This document shows, piece after piece, positions 33,338 through 42,135 of a stretch of 64,000 bases of DNA. The position numbers were made by a program, and so were the translations under genes. Positions within the stretch are counted from its first letter, which is position 1; the number at the start of each line of letters is the position of its first letter. Under the pieces are notes generated by a model. The model was not told the origin of the DNA, did no database searches, and saw only the letters and a program-made list of their open reading frames with translations. Source of the stretch: a virus; IMG/VR virus record IMGVR_UViG_3300043418_000120, positions 62,001 to 126,000 of that record. The stretch is one strand, 5' to 3'.

Positions 33338-33850
33338 ATGGCACTATGGGGAAAACAAGACGCTGCTGCTCTTTCGCAAGGCACAACAATTGGCGTTACT
33401 AACGGCTCGACAGCCGTAACAGGTTCTGGTACAGCTTTCTTGAGCGATATCAAGAACGGCGACACACTAGTAATCGCATCACCAACAACACAGATTAAGT
33501 ATCGCGTGTTGTCAGTTACATCTAACACTGCTCTAGTGTTGGCCGATAACTTCCAAGGAACAACAAACGCTACATTGGCTGTTGCTAAAGTTCAAGTTCA
33601 ACAATCGCCAAAGTTTGTTTACCAAGCTGCTGTTCCAGTAACTGGTTCTGGCGCATTGGCAGAAGTGTTTGGTGTTGACGCAGTTGAAGCTAAAGTTGCT
33701 TCTAACCCAAAGGTGGCAAGTCCAGGTTGGGTTCGTGTTAAGACTGGTACAGGCGGTCGCTCAGGTCGCGTCACTACTGAAGTTTTGGTAGCAGGTCGTA
33801 CTCTGATTGCTGGCGATAATGGCGACGATTCTACGTTTGCTGACGCTTAA
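33338..33850 (+). CDS. Virion structural protein
   Basis: A 170-residue low-charge protein rich in Thr, Val, Gly and Ala, beginning MALWGKQDAAALS and containing VTGSGTAFLSDIKNGDTL, a pattern frequent in capsid-decoration or neck proteins of T4-like phages. Mostly beta strands. An AACAAAGGAG site precedes the ATG. Structural role is likely; exact place in the virion is not. Confidence 0.75.
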   Translation: MALWGKQDAAALSQGTTIGVTNGSTAVTGSGTAFLSDIKNGDTLVIASPTTQIKYRVLSVTSNTALVLADNFQGTTNATLAVAKVQVQQSPKFVYQAAVPVTGSGALAEVFGVDAVEAKVASNPKVASPGWVRVKTGTGGRSGRVTTEVLVAGRTLIAGDNGDDSTFADA

Positions 33851-33856
33851 TAAATA
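33849..33856 (+). promoter_or_regulatory. Late-promoter-like box AATAAATA
   Basis: AATAAATA follows the stop of the preceding structural gene and lies 25 bp before the fibre-like gene, with no sigma70 -35 box. Late promoter candidate. Confidence 0.4.
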
Positions 33857-33881
33857 AACTGAATAACAGAGGAACATAAAC

Positions 33882-34823
33882 ATGGCATCTAAAAAGATTT
33901 CAGAACTAAACTCAGCGGCAACGTTGACTGGTGCTGAACGATTTTTGATTGTCCAGTCAGGCGATAACCGTCAACTAACACTTGACAGCTTGCTAGCTGG
34001 ACTTACAACTTCGTCAGCAGTAAACCCTACACTTACACTTACTACCAACGCCTTCATCATCAAAGGTACTGGTGGTAACTCTACCAACGGCATCATCCGT
34101 ATCCAAGGTAACTCGTCTAGCTTGCCAACTCTGTTGTTGAGCAACGGCTCAGGTACTAAGTTTACGCTTGGCGTTGGTGACTTGTCTTCAGTTGGTGGCA
34201 CTTCGTTGTCATTGGTTGAAACATGGAACAGCACTACTCAGATCCACACTTCAGTGGACCTACAGATTACTAACACATCATCTAACGCAGCGGCACGTGT
34301 CTTGAGCGTTAAGGTCGGCGGAACTCAAGTTGCTTCGATTGACGTTGGTGGTAACATGTGGTGCCAGACACAGTATCCTAAGTTCGCTTCATTGGGCTTC
34401 GTTGGTACTTACAACGGTATTACTACTGCGATTAACTCTATCTCTGTTGCTGCTAACACTGACTTGTCTTCAAGCCAATTGTCTAGCACTTCGTTGGTAT
34501 ACTTGAACCAGTCAGGCGCTGCTTCTTATAACATCACATTGCCTTCATTGGCTTCTGATGACTCAGCATCTGGTAAGATCTTTACCTTCGTTATCAACCA
34601 AACTACCGCCAACTCACAATCGTTGTACGCTATCAACTCTGCTGAACAAGGTACCTTGTTCTTCAAGTATCGTACTGCTGCTGTTGCTGGTAAGTACATG
34701 ATGCAATTTGCATGGTTGAAGATTGATGGCACAGGTCGTTGGTATCCAGTAACTGGTTGCCCATACGCAGCTACTACTGTTACAACTCCACCAACACAAG
34801 GTATCCAACTACACAACGCCTAA
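33882..34823 (+). CDS. Tail-fibre-like virion protein
   Basis: A 313-residue Ser/Thr/Asn-rich beta protein. The N terminus MASKKISELNSAATLTGAERFLIVQSGD is typical of phage fibre and tail-spike attachment domains, followed by long beta repeats with short turns and a C-terminal domain with WLKIDGTGRWYPVTGCP. Probably an exposed trimeric fibre or decoration protein. The stop overlaps the next start. Confidence 0.78.
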   Translation: MASKKISELNSAATLTGAERFLIVQSGDNRQLTLDSLLAGLTTSSAVNPTLTLTTNAFIIKGTGGNSTNGIIRIQGNSSSLPTLLLSNGSGTKFTLGVGDLSSVGGTSLSLVETWNSTTQIHTSVDLQITNTSSNAAARVLSVKVGGTQVASIDVGGNMWCQTQYPKFASLGFVGTYNGITTAINSISVAANTDLSSSQLSSTSLVYLNQSGAASYNITLPSLASDDSASGKIFTFVINQTTANSQSLYAINSAEQGTLFFKYRTAAVAGKYMMQFAWLKIDGTGRWYPVTGCPYAATTVTTPPTQGIQLHNA

Positions 34824-35194
34824 TGTTTAAGAGTGAAGCTGAATTTCTACAGTATGCAATGCATAATTATGACAATCCTCAATGTTCTACCGTAACGGAG
34901 TTCGAAGAGGATTTGAAAAAATTCTTGTATCTGAAGAAATTATTTACGCGATACAAAAAGAACGATGAGTTGAAGGAGCGATTAATCCTCAACCACCTCA
35001 TCGTTCTCTTCAATCTTTTTGGCGATCATGCAAATGATATGCTGTTCTATAAGATTGACCCAAGCGATTGGGGCGTACTAGCTACATTTTTAGTTTACAT
35101 TGAGCGTTTGCCAGAACAAATTCCAGGTTCGTCAGTTAAGGCTACGGACTTGGTCTTAGATGAACGAGTAATTACAGAGTTAAGGAAAATCTGA
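34823..35194 (+). CDS. Conserved T4-like phage protein
   Basis: A 123-residue helical protein with a core FLYLKKLFTRYKKNDEL, ERLILNHLIVLFNLFGDHANDMLFYKI and YIERLPEQIPG. I recall this core from unassigned proteins of T4-like cyanophages that sit near structural genes. The ATG at 34823 overlaps the upstream stop; earlier in-frame codons lie inside the fibre gene. Confidence 0.75.
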   Translation: MFKSEAEFLQYAMHNYDNPQCSTVTEFEEDLKKFLYLKKLFTRYKKNDELKERLILNHLIVLFNLFGDHANDMLFYKIDPSDWGVLATFLVYIERLPEQIPGSSVKATDLVLDERVITELRKI

Positions 35195-35703
35195 TGTCCC
35201 AAATTGTTGACAATCTGATTGCGTTTAAAATACTTCACATGTTGGTAACACCATTTGAAGAGACAGATGCATTCAAACTTGGCGTCATCGATAAGGCTGG
35301 CCATCCGAGAATGAAGATCAAAGATATGAACCAAGACCAGCGTGACGTCTATACGATGCTTCACCGTCTAGTGTTCCGTCTTAAAATGATCATGGCAAAG
35401 ATTCCAATTATCAACACGAAGTTGGGAACACTAGCAGCAGCATACTTTCTAGTGAGAGAATGCTACGACAATAAGCGAACTGCAACAAACCTTGAAGAAG
35501 ACTTTGTTGACTTGTTGCGCAAGATTCAAATGGAAGATGTAACTCTAGTTGATGAGTACATTCTTGCTGAGAGATATTTTACAGAAGACATGCCAGCCAA
35601 CGTAACAGGCGTGGGTGTTAAGACTGACGAGCCGATCATTCGTAAACGTAATGTGAAGCAGATTCAAGCACTGGCTCGAAGAGCTAAACCAGCAGGTATG
35701 TGA
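35194..35703 (+). CDS. Conserved T4-like phage protein
   Basis: A 169-residue helical protein with ILHMLVTPFEETDAFKLGVIDKAG near the N terminus and a basic C terminus (KRNVKQIQALARRAK). Usually found next to the preceding family in T4-like phages (memory); function unknown, probably virion assembly. Overlaps its neighbours by 1 bp on each side. Confidence 0.75.
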   Translation: MSQIVDNLIAFKILHMLVTPFEETDAFKLGVIDKAGHPRMKIKDMNQDQRDVYTMLHRLVFRLKMIMAKIPIINTKLGTLAAAYFLVRECYDNKRTATNLEEDFVDLLRKIQMEDVTLVDEYILAERYFTEDMPANVTGVGVKTDEPIIRKRNVKQIQALARRAKPAGM

Positions 35704-36293
35704 TGTGGGTTCTTGACTTTTTACCATTCTGGGTGTTCCACCTGATCGTCCTTGCGGGCATCGGTGGAATTATCACATCAATGGCGCTAAAGTTTATCCC
35801 ATTTGTGTCGACCTATAGAATGCCAATTCAAATTGCTGCTATCGCAGCTCTGGTGTTTGGTGTTTACATGGAAGGTGGTATCTCGAACCAAGAGAAGTGG
35901 GAAGCAAAGGTTGCTGAAGCCAAACTCGAGATCGCCAAGAAAGACGCTGAGTCTGCCAATGCCTCTGTCCAAATTGTTACTAAATACATTGACAGAGTAA
36001 CAGTCGTTAAGGAGACAGGTGATGCTATCATCAAAGAAATTCCAAAGTACATTTCGCAAGCTGACGATGCTCAGTGTCGTGTGCCTAATGGTTTCGTCTT
36101 GCTCCACGACAGTGCCAGTCGCAACGAAATTCCCGACACCACCAGAGGCTCTAATGAAGGAGCCTCCGAAGTTAAACTCTCTGAAGTCGCATTAACTGTA
36201 TCAGAAAATTATACACAGTACTACCAAGTGAGCGAACAATTGAAGTCTTTGCAAGACTGGGTGCGTTCTCAGCTAACCATTTACAATAAATAA
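35703..36293 (+). CDS. Spanin-like (Rz-type) membrane protein
   Basis: A 196-residue protein with two N-terminal membrane segments (about residues 7-27 and 42-58), a long coiled coil (about 62-115) and a periplasmic end containing CRVPNGFVLLHDSAS, a pattern typical of inner-membrane spanin-like proteins. The spanin would help disrupt the outer membrane at lysis. The neighbour with a coiled coil and membrane anchor supports a lysis group. The ATG at 35703 overlaps the upstream TGA. Confidence 0.65.
   Translation: MWVLDFLPFWVFHLIVLAGIGGIITSMALKFIPFVSTYRMPIQIAAIAALVFGVYMEGGISNQEKWEAKVAEAKLEIAKKDAESANASVQIVTKYIDRVTVVKETGDAIIKEIPKYISQADDAQCRVPNGFVLLHDSASRNEIPDTTRGSNEGASEVKLSEVALTVSENYTQYYQVSEQLKSLQDWVRSQLTIYNK
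36285..36292 (+). promoter_or_regulatory. Late-promoter-like box AATAAATA
   Basis: AATAAATA overlaps the stop codon of the spanin-like gene and lies 12 bp before the next ATG. Weak candidate because of the stop-codon overlap. Confidence 0.3.
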
Positions 36294-36304
36294 GAATAAC
36301 AACT

Positions 36305-36625
36305 ATGGACTTAGAAAGAATCGCTAAATTGGAAGCTCAAGTAGAAGGTATCAAGGAGGATGTTGCGGACGTTAAGTCTGACATCAAAGACCTCCACTCT
36401 CGTATTACAACGGGTAATCGTGAGATTATGGACAAGTTCGAAGAGAAAATCAACGAACTAGCCAAATCTGACAAGGAGCAGCACGAGGCATTGAAGAAGT
36501 CTATGGAGACTGTGCGAGAGCGTGTCGATGTACTTGAACGCTGGCGTTGGATGATTGTCGGTGGAGCCATTGTTATCGGCTACTTAATCGGTCACCTCGA
36601 GTTCTTCAAGAAGATTGCTGGTTAA
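36305..36625 (+). CDS. Holin-associated XhlA-like membrane protein
   Basis: A 106-residue protein: a charged coiled coil from residue 1 to about 75, then one C-terminal membrane helix (MIVGGAIVIGYLIGHL). This is the layout of XhlA-type hemolysin/holin-associated proteins. Its position beside the spanin-like gene and before a terminator suits a lysis role, but endolysin genes lie far away (59219, 61793). Confidence 0.6.
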   Translation: MDLERIAKLEAQVEGIKEDVADVKSDIKDLHSRITTGNREIMDKFEEKINELAKSDKEQHEALKKSMETVRERVDVLERWRWMIVGGAIVIGYLIGHLEFFKKIAG

Positions 36626-36690
36626 GACTATTCAGAAACCCAACACTGTTATTATACAAGTGTAACGAATTACTGTCAACTATATCTCCG

Positions 36691-36720
36691 AAAGGCAAGC
36701 ATAAAAACTTGCCTTTTTTC
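36691..36720 (+). terminator. Rho-independent terminator
   Basis: AAAGGCAAG pairs with CTTGCCTTT around a CATAAAAA loop, followed by TTT. Its 3' arm overlaps the -35 box of the primase promoter. Confidence 0.85.
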
Positions 36721-36737
36721 ACATCTTAGGGTATACT
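36709..36737 (+). promoter_or_regulatory. Sigma70-type promoter giving a leaderless primase transcript
   Basis: TTGCCT and TATACT with a 17-bp spacer, weaker than the other promoters in the window. The ATG at 36745 is 7 nt after the -10 box. Confidence 0.65.
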
Positions 36738-36744
36738 TACTCCT

Positions 36745-37764
36745 ATGTTATACGTTGATCTCAAATTCATATCCCAACTTTCCACTCGGCTTCGAAACTT
36801 CAAGCATACGGGCACATACACCTTCAACTTCTCTTGTCCCTTCTGTGGCGACTCGAAGAAGAACAAGCTAAAGGCGCGTGGCTATGTCTATCAGAAGAAG
36901 ACCGACCTCTTCTACAAGTGCCATAACTGTGGCGTAGGCGCCAACGCTGGTAACCTAATCAAACATGTCGACGATTATCTTTATCGCCAATATGTCCTAG
37001 AGCGTTACCAAGGAGGGGCTGACAAGCACAATTCACATAACAAAGTCTCGTATCCAGAGACAAAACCAGTATTTACAGAGCTAAAAGACTCACTTCTAGA
37101 TGGGCTTCGTAGGATTGATACCTTACCCCTTGACCATCCTGCTAGAAAGTATGTGGAATCGCGTTTAATTCCCAAGGACCAAATGGAGCTACTTTATTAT
37201 TGTCCGAAGTGGAAAAAGTTCGTCAATCAGCATAAATACACTTACACTTCAGAAGAAGAGGGTGAACACCCAAGGCTGGTGATTCCATTCTGCAATGAAC
37301 ATGGTAAAGTGTTTGCGTTTCAGGGCAGAGCCTTCGGCGACGAGGCTCCAAGATATATGACCATCAAGCTAGATGAGATGGAACGAATCTTTGGTCTTGA
37401 GCGTGTTAACTTTTCCCAAAAGGTGTATGCTGTCGAAGGTCCACTGGACAGTCTGTTCTTACCCAATTCAATTGCTGTAGCTGGCTCATCGTTTACTGGA
37501 CCGTATCTCAAAGGTCTTGCCAGCAAGTTGGTGGTTGTGTTTGATAACGAACCGCGCAACAAAGATTTATGTAAGCAGATTGGTAAGTGTATCGAAGAAG
37601 GATATACAGTTTCCTTGATGCCAGAGACAGGATACAAAGATATTAACGACTTGGTGAAAGCTGGGTGGTCAGTTGACAAGATCCTTACCTTGATCGACGA
37701 CAATACGGTGAGTGGTCTTGAAGCGACTGCTCGGTTTAACCAATGGAAGAAAATAGGAGCCTAA
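36745..37764 (+). CDS. 61: DNA primase (T4 gp61-like)
   Basis: A 339-residue primase. A zinc-binding domain has CPFC (31-34) and CHNC (59-62); a TOPRIM domain follows with VYAVEGPLDSLF (catalytic Glu) and VVVFDNEPRN (acidic pair). It makes RNA primers for lagging-strand synthesis with helicase gp41. The gene seems to be transcribed as a leaderless mRNA after a terminator. Length agrees with T4 gp61 (342). Confidence 0.93.
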   Translation: MLYVDLKFISQLSTRLRNFKHTGTYTFNFSCPFCGDSKKNKLKARGYVYQKKTDLFYKCHNCGVGANAGNLIKHVDDYLYRQYVLERYQGGADKHNSHNKVSYPETKPVFTELKDSLLDGLRRIDTLPLDHPARKYVESRLIPKDQMELLYYCPKWKKFVNQHKYTYTSEEEGEHPRLVIPFCNEHGKVFAFQGRAFGDEAPRYMTIKLDEMERIFGLERVNFSQKVYAVEGPLDSLFLPNSIAVAGSSFTGPYLKGLASKLVVVFDNEPRNKDLCKQIGKCIEEGYTVSLMPETGYKDINDLVKAGWSVDKILTLIDDNTVSGLEATARFNQWKKIGA

Positions 37765-37765
37765 T

Positions 37766-37906
37766 ATGAGCGACGGTGGTAAAGGCGACAAGCGTCGACC
37801 AGAAGACCAAAAACAATGGGACAACGGATACGATCGTATCTGGGGTAACAAAAAGAAACAAGATGAACAGAAACCAATTGAAAGCGAACAACAAAATGCA
37901 AGTTAA
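37766..37906 (+). CDS. Small conserved phage protein
   Basis: A 46-residue hydrophilic protein beginning MSDGGKGDKRRPEDQ with a NGYDRIWG core. This short pattern is widespread in phages with no known function. AGGAG lies 8 bp before the ATG. It overlaps the thyX start. Confidence 0.75.
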   Translation: MSDGGKGDKRRPEDQKQWDNGYDRIWGNKKKQDEQKPIESEQQNAS

Positions 37907-38552
37907 ACTAATCTCCTTCTCTCAATCAGCACACGAAGCCGCGCACGACATGACCGAACTTGTTTCGTATTGCGCTCGCGTGAGCAACCCAAGCAACCAA
38001 TCGAATATGGAAACAAGCGAGAAGTTGATCAAGTACTTGATTAAGAATCAACACTGGTCGCCGCTCGAAATGGTAAACGTGTGTCTGGAGATTACAACAA
38101 CTCGTGATATCGCTCGACAGATTTTGCGTCATCGTTCATTCTCATTCCAAGAGTTTAGCCAGCGCTACGCTGATCCAACTAAAGACTTAGATTTCGTGAT
38201 TCGCGAAGCTCGCCTACAAGACACAAAGAACCGCCAGAACAGTATCGAAACTTCTGACGCTGAGCTGAATGTTTGGTGGGACGCCAAGCAGAAATTCATC
38301 ATCGATCACGTTAAGGCTATCTACGCCGAAGCTATCGAGAAGGGTATTGCTAAAGAACAAGCTCGTGCTATTCTGCCAGAAGGTAATACTGTGTCGCGTC
38401 TATACATGAACGGTACTGTTCGTAGCTGGATCCACTATATACAGTTACGCTCAGCGAATGGTACACAAAAAGAACACATGGACATCGCTAGAGTCTGCGC
38501 TCAAGTCATCGCAGAAGTCTTCCCACTGTCTGCGGAGTTCGTACAACAATAA
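37896..38552 (+). CDS. thyX: Flavin-dependent thymidylate synthase ThyX
   Basis: A 218-residue enzyme carrying the ThyX signature RHRSFSFQEFSQRY in the first half and the C-terminal RSWIHYIQLRSA with the substrate-binding Arg/Gln cluster. It makes dTMP from dUMP using FAD, NADPH and methylene-tetrahydrofolate. The ATG at 37896 gives the canonical MQVKLISFS start; an ATG at 37863 is an alternative. It lies with nrdA and nrdB as a nucleotide-supply group. Confidence 0.92.
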   Translation: MQVKLISFSQSAHEAAHDMTELVSYCARVSNPSNQSNMETSEKLIKYLIKNQHWSPLEMVNVCLEITTTRDIARQILRHRSFSFQEFSQRYADPTKDLDFVIREARLQDTKNRQNSIETSDAELNVWWDAKQKFIIDHVKAIYAEAIEKGIAKEQARAILPEGNTVSRLYMNGTVRSWIHYIQLRSANGTQKEHMDIARVCAQVIAEVFPLSAEFVQQ

Positions 38553-38566
38553 CAGGATAACAATAA

Positions 38567-40351
38567 ATGAACAACATCGTATTAAATTACGAGAGAGATG
38601 CTCTCTTTGACGCATTAGGTATTAAGCGTCTTCAAGAGAGCTATATGAAGGAGGACGAAACGTCCCCTCAACAACGCTTTGCTTACGTCTCTTCAATGTT
38701 CGCGACCGACGACGCTCATGCGCAGCGTCTCTATGAACATAGTAGCAAACATTGGCTCTCTTACTCAACACCGATTCTCTCGTTCGGTCGAAGCAAACGT
38801 GGAATGCCTATCTCTTGTTTCCTCAACTATATCGAGGACACAGCTGAAGGTTTGGTAGAGAACTACAGCGAAACCAGCTGGTTGTCTATGATGGGTGGTG
38901 GTGTTGGTATCGGCTTCGGTATCCGTTCAGCCAGCGACAAGTCAACAGGTGTTATGCCTCACTTGAAGACATATGATGCATCGTCTCTTGCTTACAAGCA
39001 AGGTAGCACTCGTCGCGGTTCTTATGCAGCTTATCTAAGTATTGATCATCCTGATATTATCGCATTCCTTGAGATGCGTAAGCCAACAGGCGATCAGAAC
39101 ATGCGTTGTTTGAATCTACACCACGCTATCAATATTCCTGACACATTCATGGAGTTGGTTGAGAAGTGTATGATTGACCCTGATGCTGATGACAGCTGGA
39201 ATTTGGTTGACCCTGCTTCTCATGAAGTTCGTGAAGTTGTTTCTGCTCGCCACCTATGGCAACAGATTCTTGAACTTCGCATGATGACTGGCGAACCATA
39301 CCTACACTTTGTCACAACAAGTAACAAAATGTTACCTCAGTGGTTGAAAGACTTGGGTCTTGTTGTTCACCAATCTAACCTTTGCTCTGAGATTATTCTA
39401 CCAACAAACGAAAAGCGTACTGCTGTTTGTTGCTTGTCTTCATTGAACTTAGAATACTACGACGAGTGGAAGAACGATCCTACTTTCCTACGCGATGTAG
39501 CGGAAATGCTTGACAACGTTCTTCAGTACTTTATTGACAACGCACCTGACACAATCTCTCGCGCTAAGTTCTCCGCTCTGCGTGAACGAAGCATTGGTGT
39601 TGGAGCTCTCGGCTGGCATGCATTCTTACAAAAGAATAACATCCCATGGGAATCCGCAATGGCTGTGGGTCGTAACAAACAAATTTTTAAACACATCAGA
39701 GAGGGTCTTGATCGTGCGAACATGGAACTTGGATCTCTACGAGGCGAAGCGCCTGATGCAAAAGGTACTGGTTACCGCTTTAGTCATCTTATGGCTATCG
39801 CTCCCAATGCTTCTTCTTCCATTCTCATGGGCAATACTTCTCCTAGCGTTGAACCTTTCCGTGCCAATGCTTATCGCCAAGATACTCTATCAGGCTCTTC
39901 GCTAGCAAAGAACAAGTGGCTTGATGTGATCATCAAAGCCGAAGTTGAAAAACATAAGGATGGTTGGTATGAAGAAACATGGTCAAGTATCATTGCGAAT
40001 GATGGTTCAGTACAACATCTGGAATGGATGGACGACTGGACTAAAGACGTATTCAAAACAAGTATGGAGATCGATCAGCGTTGGGTCGTTCAACACGCAG
40101 CCGACCGCCAAGTGTACATTGATCAAGCCCAATCTATCAATCTATTCTTCCGACCTGATGCGCACATTAAATATATCCACGCAGTACACTTTCAAGCATG
40201 GAAATCTGGCTTGAAGACTTTGTACTACTGCCGTTCTGAGAAGATTGGTAAGGCTGATAAAGTGTCGAAGCGTATTGAACGCGAAGTGATGAAAGAAATT
40301 GACTTGCGTGCTCTCGCTGAGGGTGATGCTTGTATTGCTTGCGAGGGTTGA
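38567..40351 (+). CDS. nrdA: Ribonucleotide reductase large subunit NrdA (class Ia)
   Basis: A 594-residue alpha subunit without an N-terminal ATP-cone, so it probably escapes dATP inhibition. Visible motifs: PISCFLN and CCLSSLNL hold active-site cysteines, NLCSEI contains the radical-site Cys and Glu, SSILMGNTSPSVEP is typical, and the C terminus CIACEG carries the redox-active pair. It reduces NDPs with NrdB (40547-41545); a thioredoxin is encoded at 60487. Confidence 0.95.
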   Translation: MNNIVLNYERDALFDALGIKRLQESYMKEDETSPQQRFAYVSSMFATDDAHAQRLYEHSSKHWLSYSTPILSFGRSKRGMPISCFLNYIEDTAEGLVENYSETSWLSMMGGGVGIGFGIRSASDKSTGVMPHLKTYDASSLAYKQGSTRRGSYAAYLSIDHPDIIAFLEMRKPTGDQNMRCLNLHHAINIPDTFMELVEKCMIDPDADDSWNLVDPASHEVREVVSARHLWQQILELRMMTGEPYLHFVTTSNKMLPQWLKDLGLVVHQSNLCSEIILPTNEKRTAVCCLSSLNLEYYDEWKNDPTFLRDVAEMLDNVLQYFIDNAPDTISRAKFSALRERSIGVGALGWHAFLQKNNIPWESAMAVGRNKQIFKHIREGLDRANMELGSLRGEAPDAKGTGYRFSHLMAIAPNASSSILMGNTSPSVEPFRANAYRQDTLSGSSLAKNKWLDVIIKAEVEKHKDGWYEETWSSIIANDGSVQHLEWMDDWTKDVFKTSMEIDQRWVVQHAADRQVYIDQAQSINLFFRPDAHIKYIHAVHFQAWKSGLKTLYYCRSEKIGKADKVSKRIEREVMKEIDLRALAEGDACIACEG

Positions 40352-40352
40352 C

Positions 40353-40544
40353 ATGGACGCGTATGATATCTCTGGAAAAATGAAGAGTATCTGGATGGAC
40401 CACTGTGAGAAAAACAGTGGGTCCAACACCCGAATCGGTACGATGGCAGTTGTGATTGACACACCTGAGGGATACCGAGAAGTTGTTGGAGTACGATACA
40501 ACAAAGAAATTAAAGCGATCGAGTTAATCATCGACAAGGAATAA
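40353..40544 (+). CDS. Small hypothetical protein between nrdA and nrdB
   Basis: A 63-residue protein with a helical N terminus and a beta-rich end (TMAVVIDTPEGYREVVGVRYN). The ATG lies 1 bp after the nrdA stop. Function unknown; the position suggests co-expression with the reductase. Confidence 0.65.
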   Translation: MDAYDISGKMKSIWMDHCEKNSGSNTRIGTMAVVIDTPEGYREVVGVRYNKEIKAIELIIDKE

Positions 40545-40546
40545 AA

Positions 40547-41545
40547 ATGATAAAAAAAGTAAAATCGAAACTGACCGACGAACGCACCTACTTCAAACCG
40601 TTCAATTACCCATGGGCTTACGAAGCATGGTTGAAGCATGAACAATCGCATTGGCTTCATACTGAAGTGCCATTGGCTGAAGACATCAAAGACTGGAAGA
40701 AGAAACTATCAAATGAAGAAAAGCAATTCCTTACTAACATTTTTAGATTCTTTACTCAAGGTGACATTGATGTTGCTGGTGGTTACGTTAATAATTACCT
40801 GCCCTATTTTCCTCAGCCCGAAATTCGCATGATGTTGTTGGGCTTTGCTGCTCGCGAGGCTCTTCATATTGCTGCTTACTCTCACTTGATTGAGTCCTTG
40901 GGTATGCCCGAGTCGACTTACTCAGAATTCCTAGAGTACGCTGAGATGAAAGAGAAGCATGATTACGTGCTTGATATTTCTAGCAACAACACTACGAAGG
41001 AAAACACTGCCAAGCATATCGCTGTATTCTCAGCGTTCACTGAAGGTATGCAGTTGTTCTCTTCATTCATCATGTTGTTGAATTTCCCACGCCACGGTAA
41101 GATGAAGGGTATGGGACAAATCGTTACTTGGTCGATCGTTGATGAAACCCAACACACTGAGAACATGATTCGTCTGTTCAAAGAATACATTCGTGAGAAT
41201 CCAGAAATCTGGAACGACGAGTTGAAGGGTGAGCTATATACTATCGCCGAGAACATGGTCAGACTAGAAGATAAATTCATTGACCTGTCGTTCGGTATGG
41301 GTGAGATGGACGAATTGACTGCTGCTGATGTTAAACAATACATTCGCTACATTGCTGATCGTCGTCTTATCTCTCTGGGTTTGAAGGGCATCTTCAAAGT
41401 TAAAAAGAATCCATTACCATGGGTTGAAGAAATGATCAACGCACCTACTCACACGAACTTCTTTGAAAATCGTGCGACTGATTATGCCAAGGGTGCGTTG
41501 TCTGGAACATGGGATGACGTATGGGGAAAGCATCATGGCAACTAA
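40547..41545 (+). CDS. nrdB: Ribonucleotide reductase small subunit NrdB
   Basis: A 332-residue ferritin-fold beta subunit. Metal ligands are visible in QGDIDVAGGY (Asp), AREALHIAAYSH (Glu and His), AFTEGMQL (Glu) and VDETQHTENM (Glu and His). The radical tyrosine is retained four residues after the first His (HIAAY). Partner of NrdA. Confidence 0.95.
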   Translation: MIKKVKSKLTDERTYFKPFNYPWAYEAWLKHEQSHWLHTEVPLAEDIKDWKKKLSNEEKQFLTNIFRFFTQGDIDVAGGYVNNYLPYFPQPEIRMMLLGFAAREALHIAAYSHLIESLGMPESTYSEFLEYAEMKEKHDYVLDISSNNTTKENTAKHIAVFSAFTEGMQLFSSFIMLLNFPRHGKMKGMGQIVTWSIVDETQHTENMIRLFKEYIRENPEIWNDELKGELYTIAENMVRLEDKFIDLSFGMGEMDELTAADVKQYIRYIADRRLISLGLKGIFKVKKNPLPWVEEMINAPTHTNFFENRATDYAKGALSGTWDDVWGKHHGN

Positions 41546-41687
41546 ACATTTCGACTGTGACGCCTGTGGCGCTCACGGAAAGATTACCTTCAAAGAGGGT
41601 GAATACACAACAAGCGATGTTGTCTACTGCCCTTTCTGTAGTGCCGATATTTATGAAGAAGAGTTAGAGGACGAAGAACTTGAGTGA
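41535..41687 (+). CDS. Small zinc-ribbon protein
   Basis: A 50-residue protein with CDACG near residue 8 and CPFC near residue 33, a clear four-cysteine ribbon, plus an acidic tail. The ATG overlaps the end of nrdB. In phages with nrdAB, a small redox or zinc protein often follows, but the spacing does not fit glutaredoxin. Confidence 0.7.
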   Translation: MATKHFDCDACGAHGKITFKEGEYTTSDVVYCPFCSADIYEEELEDEELE

Positions 41688-42135
41688 CACTTGGATCGTT
41701 GACAAAGTTGATCGGAATGGCGAGAAAGTATCTCTCGTCTATTCTAACAGTATCGGTGGTGGACCTGTAGTTCCGTTCTTTCTTAAGAACTACGCCGAGC
41801 TGATGGAAAACGGTCATGCTCACAATTTCATTATGGGCACTAACAAGAGCAAGGCTATCTATGCTGTCATTGATGGTAAGGTCGCTGGGCATATCATTTT
41901 TGATATTCTTGACGATGCTATCAAGACAGCTTGGATTGTCTTCAGCTGCGTTGACAAAGATTATCGTCATCGTGGTCTATATACTATGATGCACGAGGAG
42001 CTAGAGAACCAAGCTAAGAAGATGGGTTCTTCTAAAATTGCTAGCCACGTGCATGTAAACAATAACACAAGACAGGCAAGCTGCATTTCCGTTGGCATGA
42101 TGCCAGTCTTTTATAGAATGGAGAAAGAGTTATAA
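41680..42135 (+). CDS. GNAT-family N-acetyltransferase
   Basis: A 151-residue protein with a GNAT core: AVIDGKVAGHIIFDIL (beta 4), then WIVFSCVDKDYRHRGLYTMMHEELE, where the R-x2-G-x-(Y/A) loop binds acetyl-CoA, and NNNTRQASCISVGM. The TTG start overlaps the previous stop. It begins a coupled chain with two PP-loop ATPases, so a small-molecule or peptide modification pathway is suggested. Confidence 0.8.
   Translation: MSDTWIVDKVDRNGEKVSLVYSNSIGGGPVVPFFLKNYAELMENGHAHNFIMGTNKSKAIYAVIDGKVAGHIIFDILDDAIKTAWIVFSCVDKDYRHRGLYTMMHEELENQAKKMGSSKIASHVHVNNNTRQASCISVGMMPVFYRMEKEL

Noticed and set aside
40349-40372. TTGACA with TATGAT between nrdA and the small gene at 40353
   Set aside because: The spacer is only about 12 bp and the boxes lie inside the coding sequence; not a usable promoter.
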